Part shown: positions 11,542-22,224 of the stretch, piece after piece
Position numbering within the stretch: position 1 is the stretch's first letter
Layout of the letters: each line of letters begins with the position of its first letter
NCBI GenBank assembly: GCA_022393335.1
Contig: JAJEKB010016516.1
Location: 19,364 to 83,363, forward strand
Source: Macrotrachela quadricornifera
Lineage: Eukaryota; Rotifera; Eurotatoria; Philodinida; Philodinidae
DNA length: 64,000 bases
Reading direction: 5' to 3'
Program-made: the position numbers and the translations under genes
Notes under the pieces: generated by a model
The model's input: only the letters and a program-made list of their open reading frames with translations
Told to the model about the DNA's origin: nothing
The model's database searches: none

Positions 11542-12990
11542 CCCTTTAGGGCCGATATCATTTTCAATTCAAAAATGATTCTTTCGTCGGTTTAGGTGTA
11601 TTACTAATTTATACCAACACCACAAACACTCAACTTTATAAAAACGTATTTAGATCATTTTCACTAACACCCATATCTTGGAAAGTTATATGCACAAACA
11701 CCCCATTTTGTCCGACTCCTAGAACAAATAAACGATCTCCAAAGTTCAAAAAATGGTCCCCTTCAACATTAATACTCAGAATCTCTCCTGACATTAATTT
11801 CTGGAAAAAGTCAATTTTTTTATCGAAAATAAGGTTTCAAACTTTTGAAAAACTGTATTTTCCATGATATAAACAAGAAATTTTATTATAAACCGGCGAA
11901 AGACACACCATTCGATGCAGAATTTTATTCTGTACAAAATGGTATATTTGAATTTAACTTTCATAGCAAAGGACAGGTTGTAGATTGTGGTACATTTTCC
12001 ACCTTAGGGTCCAGTTTATAAGCTTCCGTTTCAATGAATCAATCTCATTTTTGAATTCCAAGATAAATACATCGAAACGAGCAACACATGTAAAAATGAA
12101 CAAATTCTGACAATGGTAAGTACCCAAAAATCAATGAACAAAAAGCTGTGTCACAACGTTATGAAAAATGTCACAGCGTTACGTTCGTTTTTTCTATTTT
12201 TTTCACGAGTATTAAAACTTTGGAGAAAAATCTGTTTACCATTCGAAAGCTCATTCAAAACTCTACAAAGCCTGAATTTTCGCTAATTTATTTAGATAGA
12301 CACTTTCTTAAAACTTAAAGCTTAAGTAAGAGTACCGAAGAAAAAGGGTCCTTTTATGTCATGGCGTTACGCGACTAAAAAATCGTTCTAGCAGCTCGAC
12401 ACTTCAACCAAAAATACTCATTTTTATAGCATGAAGAAAGTATAACGAGCTGCGTTGAATGATGTTCGAACGAATTTTCTACCTATTATCGTTCTTGAGA
12501 TAATTGGAAAACAAGGTATCAAAAATGTCATAACGTTACGTTTGGACAAGCCGTATAACGAAATCATTCGTTTGTTTCAAAGGAACTTCTTCTTGCTATT
12601 ATTGTAGAGAATATCACGGGGAATCTTTTTAAAAAAATTCAATGTTATAGGATTTATCCATGCTGAGTTATTTGCAAAATACTCGATGTTGCAATCATTT
12701 TGGTTCATCCGGTATATGCGTTTTTACAAAATTGGGTGTTTGTGGAGTTAACATAAATTAGTAATACTCCAAGATAAGAGAGGAAGTGATCATGGCGTCA
12801 GTCTATCGAGAAGAAAGAAAAAAGAAGATCTAAGAACCATCTGTATGACAGGAAGAAAGAGAAAAGAGATGCATTCAACGACAGCTGTAACGATCTATTA
12901 CGTTACAGTTGATGATAGCTTCATGAGAAATAAACATTTTCCTTATTGGAAAATAGGTGGTACAGCCCTTGTACCACCGGCCCCAAAGGG
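11542..12990. mobile_element. non-autonomous piggyBac-like element
   Basis: The ends are CCCTTTAGGGCC (11542-11553) and the complement of CCCTTTGGGGCC (12979-12990), a 12-bp TIR with one mismatch. They are flanked by TTAA on both sides (11538-11541, 12991-12994). A TTAA duplication with CCCTTT-type ends is diagnostic of the piggyBac superfamily. A second, sub-terminal inverted pair lies at about 11595-11647 and 12719-12771 (shared core TATTACTAATTTAT and ACAAACAC). A short palindrome GGTGGTACAGCCCTTGTACC starts at 12958. The 1449-bp interior has no transposase ORF but holds four copies of GTCAyrrCGTTAyG. It must be mobilised in trans, if at all. Confidence 0.85.
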
Positions 12991-12994
12991 TTAA

Positions 12995-14043
12995 TAAGAA
13001 GTTTAGTGAAGTTCTTTGCAGGACCTAATTATGAAAGTTATTTTACAAAATCATATGAAACAATTATCATTTCTATAATAATCTCAATCGATGTAAGAAA
13101 ATTAGAAATCAAAAATTTACTTTTTTGAAAATTTCTGACAACTCTCACGAATTAAAGGTACCGTACCCCTTTTTTGGTCCATTCTCAGAGTTTGAAAACG
13201 ATCCAACCGATCCAGCTTAAGTTTTTACCACAGATTGAACGCCCAAAATCATCAGACACATGTTCGAGGAAAACATTTTCCTAGGTGATCTTCATGGTTT
13301 TCCAGAGAGTTTCATTGTGCCCAAGAAAAATTCGTCAAATTTGCTCCAATCAGCTTTAAAATTTTTTTACAAATAGCTCTATGTATGCCCCAGAGGTAAT
13401 TTTGAAGCGTTTTCAAAAATTTCACTTACGAGGGAACCACCCGAGGTGATACCTTCGATTTCAATTCGTTTATATCTCATTGAATCGAATATATTGAAGT
13501 AATAAAAAGCCTAAACAGATTTCTCTCCAATGCGCTTTCTTCCAAAGTTATGGTCCTTTTACTGCATTTTTGACCCATTTCTATGACCATTGCATGATAG
13601 GGCCGACTACTATCCCCAATCAAGAGCACCGATTTCAATGAAATTTTGCCTATATGTAGCCTCAAGTGAGATATAAAAACACCGAAAATTTCAGCCTCTA
13701 AAATTGTTCCTTTGTAGAGATATTAAAATTTCAATAGGAGTACTCTAGAGTCAAAAATGAGGGTAACCAAGTCACTACCCATACATTGTATATTTCGCCA
13801 TTTTTCAACAATAACGTTTTTAGTCATGACATTTTGAGGATATATACTATCGCAGATACCTTACATATTGACATACTTAAAACCATTCTTGGTCGTGTTA
13901 AGCGATATAACGGGATATTGCATAGATCCCAGATACCTCCTCCTACCTTGGGCCCAGGTTTTCTACCACGTATGAGGGAATTATGAGTTCCCGCTTTGAA
14001 TCTAAGCACTAGTGCCCTGTAGCTATTAGGAACAATTTTCAAA
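12995..14043. repeat. non-coding repeat-like sequence up to the gap
   Basis: Higher GC than its surroundings and written in the style of the nearby MITEs (for example ACGAGGGAACCACCCGAGGT near 13430, similar to the ends of the 5740-6360 element). Only overlapping shadow ORFs on both strands occur (13477-13665, 13786-14042). I could not find a matching second terminus; it may lie in or beyond the assembly gap. Confidence 0.35.
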
Positions 14044-14443
14044 NNNNNNNNNNNNNNNNNNNNNNNNNNNNNNNNNNNNNNNNNNNNNNNNNNNNNNNNN
14101 NNNNNNNNNNNNNNNNNNNNNNNNNNNNNNNNNNNNNNNNNNNNNNNNNNNNNNNNNNNNNNNNNNNNNNNNNNNNNNNNNNNNNNNNNNNNNNNNNNNN
14201 NNNNNNNNNNNNNNNNNNNNNNNNNNNNNNNNNNNNNNNNNNNNNNNNNNNNNNNNNNNNNNNNNNNNNNNNNNNNNNNNNNNNNNNNNNNNNNNNNNNN
14301 NNNNNNNNNNNNNNNNNNNNNNNNNNNNNNNNNNNNNNNNNNNNNNNNNNNNNNNNNNNNNNNNNNNNNNNNNNNNNNNNNNNNNNNNNNNNNNNNNNNN
14401 NNNNNNNNNNNNNNNNNNNNNNNNNNNNNNNNNNNNNNNNNNN
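14044..14443. other. assembly gap of 400 N
   Basis: A run of exactly 400 N between repeat-like flanks. The round number suggests an estimated or default scaffold gap; real length is unknown. Confidence 0.99.
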
Positions 14444-15002
14444 TTTTTTTTTCCGAAAAAATGACTTTTCCGAGAGGGGTCTCCCTTAAATATATGACTA
14501 TATCATTATTAGAAGAATAAAAGTAGTTTATTCATAGAATGAATGCATACAAGTGATATTTATATTAAGAATATTGAATAAGGAAAAAAACTGATCAAAT
14601 CCAAAATAAAACGAAAAATAATTTTATATTAAATCTCTATTAAGAATTATTTTGTTTTTAATTTTCTATAATACATTTAGTATAACGATAGTAACAGTAA
14701 TAAGAGCAACGCTTCCATTACATTCATCTGTTGTACAACATTTGACTATGATATCAACGCTAAATATGACATTACTATAGGATTGTAAATTCTATGATCA
14801 GGCCCTACGATTTGAGGAAGCGGAAGGGAGATATTTCCTCCCGCTAATTTTCTTCTTATGTGTTGGCTTTCTTTCTAAATATTTGAAGAACAGCGATTTT
14901 TATCTTTTAGTAAGCACAATGAACTATATACACACAAATTTGTTGTATTTTCTAATACAAAATAGTTTTCTTTGAACACTCGCAAGAAGAACTGTTTGTT
15001 GC

Positions 15003-15242
15003 ATGACGTACAACCTATTTTCTCTTCCATTGTGTACTATTCCTATTGGAGCTAATGAATGCGAAAGAAGTTTTAGTGCATTAAAACGAATTAAAACCAA
15101 ACTTCGAAATAATCTCTCATTCACAGTGTTAGAAACCACTGTAAAGTTTAGTGCTTTAAAATTGTGTGTCATTGATGATGATATCGTGCAACATTTTTGT
15201 GTGTATCTAGGACGAGTAAAAACTCATAATATTAAGATATAG
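15003..15242 (+). pseudogene. hAT transposase C-terminal dimerisation fragment
   Basis: A 79-codon open frame whose translation contains ANECERSFSALKRIKTKLRN, then a leucine/valine segment. This is the hallmark of the hAT C-terminal dimerisation domain (the usual form is N-E-R-x-F-S-x-L-x-R-I-K-T-x-L-R). The catalytic core and BED finger are absent upstream, where frames are closed, so this is a stranded 3' scrap of an hAT transposase gene. No TIRs were found around it. Confidence 0.7.
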
Positions 15243-16351
15243 AAGCACAAAAATAATGGTGATGAAAGTATTGATAATGAATAATAGCTTAAGCCAAATA
15301 CTCTTTTTTAAAGTATTGATACAAATATTTTTATGTATAAAAAATAAAATTGTTTTTATTGTTCTGAATTTTTTGCGCAACTTCATATGCAGGAACATAA
15401 CGAAGAAAACATCGATCTATTGAATAATGTGGTTCTTGAAAATATCATCTAGCGCTATACACTAGTGGGAAAAACCGAATATAGAAAACATTTCTCTTTC
15501 ACTTTGAAAGACTTTCTTTCTTAAATTTCCCGGCTCGAAGCAAAACTAAAAGGAAAACTATGGTTGGAAAGGTCTCATTGTTATATTTAACATGTCAAAG
15601 CTTTTTTTTTTTTAAATTCAGAGAAAAGTTAGAATTGAAGAAAAATAATAAATCCTGAGATTTATCTTGTAACTTTATTTTTCAAGATCTCCTTCTCCTT
15701 ACTTTTTCCTTATTGACTTCTAGATTTTTCTTGAAGATGAATTAAATATTGAGATAACACTTCATTCTTTCACTTTCTAGGTCGAGTGATTTCATTCCAA
15801 ATGACTTAAATATAACCACTAAGAATAACAATATAAATATTCTTCTAAGTTAGGGACGTATCGATGCGAATAGATACATAAATTCTTGTATAAATTTATC
15901 ATTCAATTATTTCTTAATCTTTTTAGAAAAGTATTTCACCAAAAGATAGACAATGTATTTATCTCCTAAATTATAAAAATTAACTTCATTCATTCGCTAT
16001 TTTGCTAATATATTAAAGAGAAAAATGATATATGAATTTAATAAATATATCTTCTATAAATATTGATTTTTTCGCTAATAAAAAAAAAAAAGTTCAGGGA
16101 ATGATTTCGTGTTATAATACCCTTTCATAGGTTTCAATAAAAAATGAATTAAAAGAACAAAAACCTTGTGGAGGAGTACAAAGGTCACTTTCTTTAAAAT
16201 ATAATATATTTTTATAATGAAAACAATTCGAGTATAACTTATTTATGTGAAAGAATTATTTATCTATTTATAAAAATGTAAGATTATGTTGATAAATACA
16301 AGAATTTTATTTATTTTATATACTTAGTTTAGTTTATTAATCATGTGTAAA
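15243..16351. other. intergenic, no feature seen
   Basis: AT-rich with several homopolymer runs; no gene or structured repeat supported. Confidence 0.4.
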
Positions 16352-16353
16352 TA

Positions 16354-16765
16354 ATGCACGATGCAAAAGTCTTTGAAACAATGTTCAGCTCTTATTCGAA
16401 CTGACAGATATGAGATTAAAAGAACATTTTATAATCAGTAAGAAAGAGAAGCACTATTACAACGCATTGTGTAAGAACGTTTGAATCAAAAAAACATACT
16501 AATTATTTCTCGTAATGATAATTCACCAAATGTTTCACAAGCTCGTCCAATGGAAGGTGTTTGGTATATACTCGAGCAAAAAATATATGCAAAGAACTAG
16601 GAAGTAAAAACTGAAAATCATTTGATTTGAAAGATCAAACAAAAGGCAAAAGAACTTGATCAACCAATTTTGCAAGGCATGATGGAGAATATTCGGAAAA
16701 AGCTTCAGTCTACGTGGCAATATGAACTGTATTCAGTCTGTTAAAAAGACTTTTGCATCATGCAT
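16354..16765 (+). mobile_element. deleted Tc1/mariner element with transposase C-terminus
   Basis: A 412-bp element with TIRs of about 21 bp beginning ATGCAYGATGCAAAAGTC at both ends, flanked by TA (16352-16353 and 16766-16767), the mariner target duplication. Inside, the plus strand still encodes the tail of a Tc1/mariner DDE transposase, interrupted by two stops: SPNVSQARPMEGVWYILEQK, then KIKQKAKELDQPILQGMMEN, then IRKKL (about 16518-16710). The PN..QARP-x-E-x-x-W block is the segment carrying the third catalytic acidic residue (Glu in PMEGVW). The first two catalytic Asp regions are deleted. It is therefore a non-autonomous internal-deletion copy. Confidence 0.85.
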
Positions 16766-17195
16766 TAATATTAAAATAATCATGATTGATAAATAAATAT
16801 AAAAACAAAAAAAAACATTTCTAGAAGATTTTTATTTCAATAACAATTTAATTCTTGTTAATTTTTAATACGTAATAATCGAAATAACAATCGATAGAAT
16901 ATTCTAAAGAATGTAATTAAAAATTATTTCTATAAATAATAATGATAATAATGATTCAGATATATTCAAGAAAAATAAATACAAAAAAAAAGAAAGTAAA
17001 TATCAAATGATGTTACGGTTGAATAATCATATAAAATATAAACACGTGATTGAAACATATATATATATACAATATGTTCGTATTTTGTTTTTCTCAATAT
17101 TTATTATTCATTTATATAATCGATTATATAAATATTTATTTTATTTGGAGATTTTTTAATTGAAAAAAACTTCTATTATATATCTGGAAAAAAAA

Positions 17196-17562
17196 ATGAA
17201 TAATAATCCATCAGGTATAGGACCAATGTTTAATAGTCCATATCCATATCAGTAAATATATTGCTTCTATTTTTGCTTTATTTAATATATATAAAATAAA
17301 AAATATTTTATTTTTTTTATTAAAAAAGAGGTTATCCTATGAATGGTTATGGTTATGTTGGACATCCTCAACATAATGTCGTACGTGCAAGTAATTAATT
17401 CTATATTTGTATTATTTTTTATGATTAAAAAAATCCTGTTTTAATTAAGAACCACCATCATACTCGCAAGCACCTTGGGATGTCACACGATGGGTTGATC
17501 CAGTTGAAAATCGAAATCGAAGACACAGAAAATCAAAATCCAAAAGAAAAGAAAAAAAATGA
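17196..17562 (+). CDS. three-exon gene for a 76-aa basic-tailed peptide
   Basis: Exons 17196-17251, 17329-17390 and 17450-17562, with introns of 77 and 59 nt bounded by GT and AG, give one continuous frame of 77 codons ending TGA. The peptide begins MNNNPSGIGPMFNSPYPYQ. Its middle is Gly/Tyr/Pro-rich (GYPMNGYGYVGHPQ), a conserved-looking core follows (APWDVTRWVDPVENRNRR), and it ends in a Lys/Arg/Ser tail that could be a nuclear-localisation or nucleic-acid-binding segment. No family is recognised. In-phase splicing of three exons in AT-rich DNA, plus AATAAA-like signals downstream (about 17625), argues that it is a real gene. It is too short and too split to appear as a single long ORF. Confidence 0.6.
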
Positions 17563-18976
17563 AAATTCAACTTGATTTTTTTTTTCTTTTATTAAATACA
17601 TGAAACAAAATTTTATTTTTATTAAAATAAAATCATATTACAAACAATTCTATGAATAAATTTATTTTTTTTAATTCTTTTGATGAAAAAAATAAACATA
17701 ATATTTAGTATCATTGTACTAAAAGCTATCATAAACTTTATTTTTTAGTATGAAATATTTTCATCAAAATTTTTCCTCTACTCCCCCTCCGATGTTTTAC
17801 TTGATAATTTTTACCTGTACCGTCCCTTCGGGAATAAATTTAGATGAAAAATATTTCGCGATAAAAATTCAAGTTTTTGGTATATTTTCGTATGCTGATT
17901 CTGAATATGATATTAATTTTTCATAAAATGCAATTTTTGATAACCAAAATTTTGAAAAACTTTCTGTTTTTTTGATATGTTTTGTTTCATAAACACTATC
18001 TTTTTGCTCTTCTGTTTTTATTTGATAGATTTTCTAAAGCTGCATTTATGGTGAAAATTTCACTTTTTAGCTGAGAGTCTTTCTGAAATTGTAGATTAAA
18101 CAATGCATGTCATACATTTGAAAAATAAGTATTAAAAAGGGAAATTTTTTATGATGGACAGTGGTCGTCAGTATAGTCATTGAATAAAATGATTTTGATT
18201 TTATCTTGCAGAGAACCTTTCGTTGTATATATAGTAAAAATTTGGTTATTATTCATGCCACTATGAATGAAATATTGGTCTTGACATAAAACGGAAGTAA
18301 ATATCTATTGATGATAATCCTTATCCTAAAATATTGATTTTTTTCTGTTAAGAGTGAAAAAGTCCACAGAATGATCTTGTGCTCTTGTATCCTCGTATCA
18401 GTCTTAATATAAAAATAATTAAAAGGAAAGACATTGAGTGGAGGGAGGGGTATAAGCGACAGTTCCTTTTTATAGTTTTTTAGATAAATCTAACATAACA
18501 TTGTGATGTTTATCTATATACATACAATGTGGATCCATTACCCAATCTAGTGCATACAGACATGGACACAACATGAATGCATACAAATAATCAAAAACTC
18601 ATCACATTTCGCTATTACTAATCAATTTACCTATAGATTGTAAACATATCTGACAAGTGATGGCCTACGCAACTGTCGAAACGCGTTTTATGATGATTTG
18701 AATTTAATTTTCTATGAATCACACCCACATCTTACTAATTATGATTTTTAACTCAAATGAAATGATCAAACACTGTTTGCTGATAGAGAAAATCTTTTGA
18801 ATTCAAATATGAATTTAAGAATTATGGCTTGAAAAAAAATTCGGTTGCAATTCTCGCAGCAAGATTCAATGTCATATCGACAAATATATTCAACATACAA
18901 AAACTTGGTAACTTTTATTTGAAATTATCAATATAATCTGTTTGTAAAATATTCTGTGAAAAGTGTACTATTTCAA
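17563..18976. other. intergenic, no feature seen
   Basis: About 1.4 kb between convergent genes. A few CT-rich patches (about 17775-17830) occur, but there is no ORF, TIR pair or RNA that I can support. Confidence 0.4.
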
Positions 18977-20237
18977 TCAGCAATTATAATATTTCTTTAA
19001 TTTCTGTATATCAGTTGGAGTGAGTTTAATGTTCATAGCATGAACAGAATAACCCGGATATGTAGGTACAAATGCTGGTTTACCATTACTCGAATAAGAA
19101 TAATCAGGATAGTGCATGATGGAATAGTAATCATATGGCATATTCATTGTAGTAAAGTAATCAGCACTGTATATGTCATAGTTAGACTTGAATTCTAAGA
19201 ACAAAATAGTATGAGAGTGAAATCTATTTGCTAGTAATTCTCAAAAAGTGACATACTTGGATCAACATTTTCCCAGTTCATTTTGATATAGTAATCTCGA
19301 TCAGGTCTCTGATGTTCATGGCCAAAACCAATGGCATGACCTAATTCATGGATATATTGTCCAACACTCATACATGTTGGAGAATACATCTTGACATATT
19401 GTCGTCCACCTTGACGACCAATGTGTGAATAACAATAATTACTTGTTCCATCATCTGGTGTCAATTCGATATAATCACGATCCGCACTTGTTCTTGGTAC
19501 AAATCGGATGCATGTTTTGGAATGCCATTCTTGAATGGCTTGAGCAATGACTGCTCTCTCATTACTATTGTATCGTGAACTGATGATATAGGGTATTCGA
19601 GCATTAGGCCATTTATATCGTGAGTCTCGCCATACATTGGCACGACTTGATAGTAATTGTTCAGGCAACTCTTCACGTAGATCTCTAAGATTTATACCAA
19701 GTTGCTCATTTGTCAAGAATTTGGCTCGTTCAAAATCTTCTGGAGTTAAATAAGGTGGAGGAGATTGTAATGGTGTGGTATCATTTAGAGTCAGATTGAC
19801 GACTAACGGATCTAAAAAGAACAACAAATCAAATGAATAAAGATGACGATCTTCAATTTTAAAAAATCGTGTACTTACTGATCCTTGAATTGACAATAGA
19901 CTTATTATTTTGCCAATAAACTATAATAATTCCAGCGATGACAATCACTCCTATTATCATCAAAGTTAATATACCAATAGCAAATATTATCGCCATGAAA
20001 AAATTTGATTTTTGTCGTTCAACTCTGAATAAATCAAAGATAGGCAAAAATCAATCAATGTCTGAACTCAAACTACTTAGTTATGTCTTACTTTTTCATT
20101 GTTGTTTCATCAACAATCGGAATGGAAATGTGGACGCCAGATTGATCAGTAGTAAACAATAAAGGATGAATCTTGAAGACAACGTTTTGTTCTTTCACTA
20201 GATTTGAATTTCGATCGTCTTTCAGCGAGAGAGACAT
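18977..20237 (-). CDS. membrane-anchored astacin metalloprotease
   Basis: Four exons on the minus strand: 20092-20237, 19879-20024, 19257-19811 and 18977-19194. The three introns are 67, 67 and 62 nt, and the model gives 354 aa. The N-terminal about 56 residues are polar. A single long hydrophobic segment at about 57-82 acts as a type II signal anchor, so the protease should face outside. A short propeptide follows. The catalytic domain starts near ANVWRDSRYKWP (155 on) and carries the zinc signature HELGHAIGFGHEHQRPDRD (252-270), the Met-turn SIMHY, and four Cys (198, 223, 244, 354) matching the two conserved astacin disulfides. There is no EGF, CUB or ShK domain, so it is a minimal astacin. 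Such enzymes degrade matrix, food proteins or peptides; the substrate here is unknown. Start chosen as the first in-frame ATG giving closed phases. Confidence 0.9.
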
Positions 20238-20798
20238 AATGAGATTAAAAGTAAAATCAATGGATAATATTTGATAGATTGGATTGCTTTAATTTTTGTT
20301 GTAGTGCGTACTCTCTACTGTGAAATATGATCAAGAAGAGCTCTTTAAATATTTTGACTTTTCATGCTTCATTGATTGCAGACAGATAATGAATGGGTGC
20401 TGTGCTCCATACAATTAATCATGATTGTGTCATGTATTGATATTTGTATTCATGCTGTTTTTTTCCCACAAATGGTGAAGGTGTAGTCATGATTTGTCAG
20501 GTGCGTTATTCCTTCTCTGCATGTGCTCGGATGATTCATTAGGATTTTTATTCTAATTGACTTTCGTTCTGGTTTGATAAACAACGTTGGTGAGGAAAAA
20601 AATTTCAATCTGATTTGAATATTTCGACCTTCGAAGAATCGAGAAAACTTCGTTGAAACAGGTTAATATCAAACTTATGATTCTTGATCGGATTGTCATT
20701 TGATGAAGTCTATCAAATATAATAAACGAACATTCGTCAGTTTCAAATGTTTCTTCAAACATAGATATGCTCTCTAAGACTTGCAGAGAAATAAAACC

Positions 20799-21059
20799 AG
20801 TAGTGTAAAACGTGAAAGTTGAATTCAACTATTCCCTCCGACTATTCAAGTTTTCAACTATTTATTTATTCAATTATTCGTAGGTGCTCGCCTCTCAAAT
20901 AGTTGAATAGTTGAATTCAGCTTTCACGTTTTGGTCAAGTAAAGTGAGCTCCAAATTTTAAACTCCACGGCACCAGTGTCAACGTGAAACTCATAGATTG
21001 TAGCACTGTGGAGTTTTAAATTTGGAGCTCACTTTACTTAACCCACGTTTTACACTACT
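20799..21059. mobile_element. MITE made of two nested hairpins
   Basis: Outer inverted ends AGTAGTGTAAAACGTG (20799-20814) and its complement (21044-21059) enclose two further hairpins. One is the pair GTTGAATTCAACTATTC at about 20818-20834 with its partner at about 20902-20930. The other is a 30-bp pair beginning AAGTAAAGTGAGCTCC at about 20938-20970 and 21006-21040. It has no coding capacity. The arrangement looks like one element built from two head-to-head palindromes, or one inserted in another. Confidence 0.7.
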
Positions 21060-21149
21060 ATACATTTCAACAATCTATGTACTGATTCACCAACATTAAG
21101 TGTCTGTGAATATATTCAATTCACAAGTCCTAATATTTTCGCAGTAGGA

Positions 21150-22224
21150 ACCATTATGCCATATTCTAAGCCAATATTTTCAGTATATGACAAGGAAAAC
21201 GTTTCATTTATTATATAGGAAGATATTCAACGCGTCTTCGCAAACCATCGAATTGATAAATTTATTAAAAAAGCCAAATTAATTATCTATTATATGGATA
21301 ACAAATTTTATTTACCTAGTTACATTAACAAAGCATTAACTGATACTTCCGAACTTTTCATCGACATCGGCCATCATTTATTATTTTATCGTATGAAAAA
21401 CGTTGCAATATCAACTCTTGAACAAGTTTTCAATAATAAAATTGGATTTGACTTTTTAAATGATAAACAAATGATACAAATTTTACCATTCACTGATTTA
21501 ATTCGTAATATTAAACTCAATTCTAAGAAAATTGAAAAAAATAAAGAAGCTTTCATTAATATGATTCTTGGACAACCTGTATATGCATTGAAATCTTGTT
21601 CTATACGACCAATTGACGACAATCCAGATGGACCGCAATGTATTATCGTCTCGACTATCTTTCGTAAAATTTCCATTGATAGTTCATCGATACATTGAGT
21701 GTATCGTTTTACACCATTGCAGCTTCAATACATTATGTCAAAAACAGTTAGGCGGGTATACTCAACATTATCAATAATATATGGTATATTTTTTCTATTG
21801 ATCAACTATTTAATTGTAATATACATCCACTTTTACTATTACTAACAGATAAACAATCCACCAGACACCCATTAATTGTAAAGTTATCCTGTGGTCAACC
21901 AGTCCAATGTTCAGCTATTCGCTTACGGCCAAATACACGTATTGACGTATTAAACGACAAGAATTCGTTTCGATCATTCTTCTTACCGGAATTACTAAAC
22001 GTATCGTTTCAGTATACAAAATTGCTTCAAAACTTATGTTCATTAATATTAAACATGATATCGATTTCGAACGATCGTTGATTGAAAAATTATATAAAAA
22101 CTTTGAAATTATATTTGTATATACGTTTTCAACAATCTTTTCTACTATCACAGTATTCATAATGAAGATTTACAAACGTAAACAAGCTAAAGAAGCGAAC
22201 CAAACACAAGATTTGGTCGAGTAG
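21150..22224 (+). pseudogene. degraded ORF of a C-terminally membrane-anchored protein
   Basis: An open stretch at 21294-21698 (134 codons) is preceded by a further readable segment (about 21190-21290, one stop). After frame breaks, a second open piece follows at about 22010-22224, ending in a hydrophobic helix (FEIIFVYTFSTIFSTITVFI, about 22107-22166) and a basic tail (KIYKRKQAKE). The two parts share a motif, GQPV followed a few residues later by I-R-P/L-R-P (about 21568-21612 and 21894-21925), so an internal repeat is possible. I recognise no family. The layout (ectodomain-like sequence, terminal transmembrane helix, short basic tail) would fit a receptor-like surface protein or an envelope-like ORF of a retroelement; neither is shown. 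Missed introns could explain some breaks. Confidence 0.35.

Noticed and set aside
13786..14042. Mirror-image ORFs on both strands beside the gap
   Set aside because: They are reverse-complement shadows in repeat-like DNA with no domain and no splice context.
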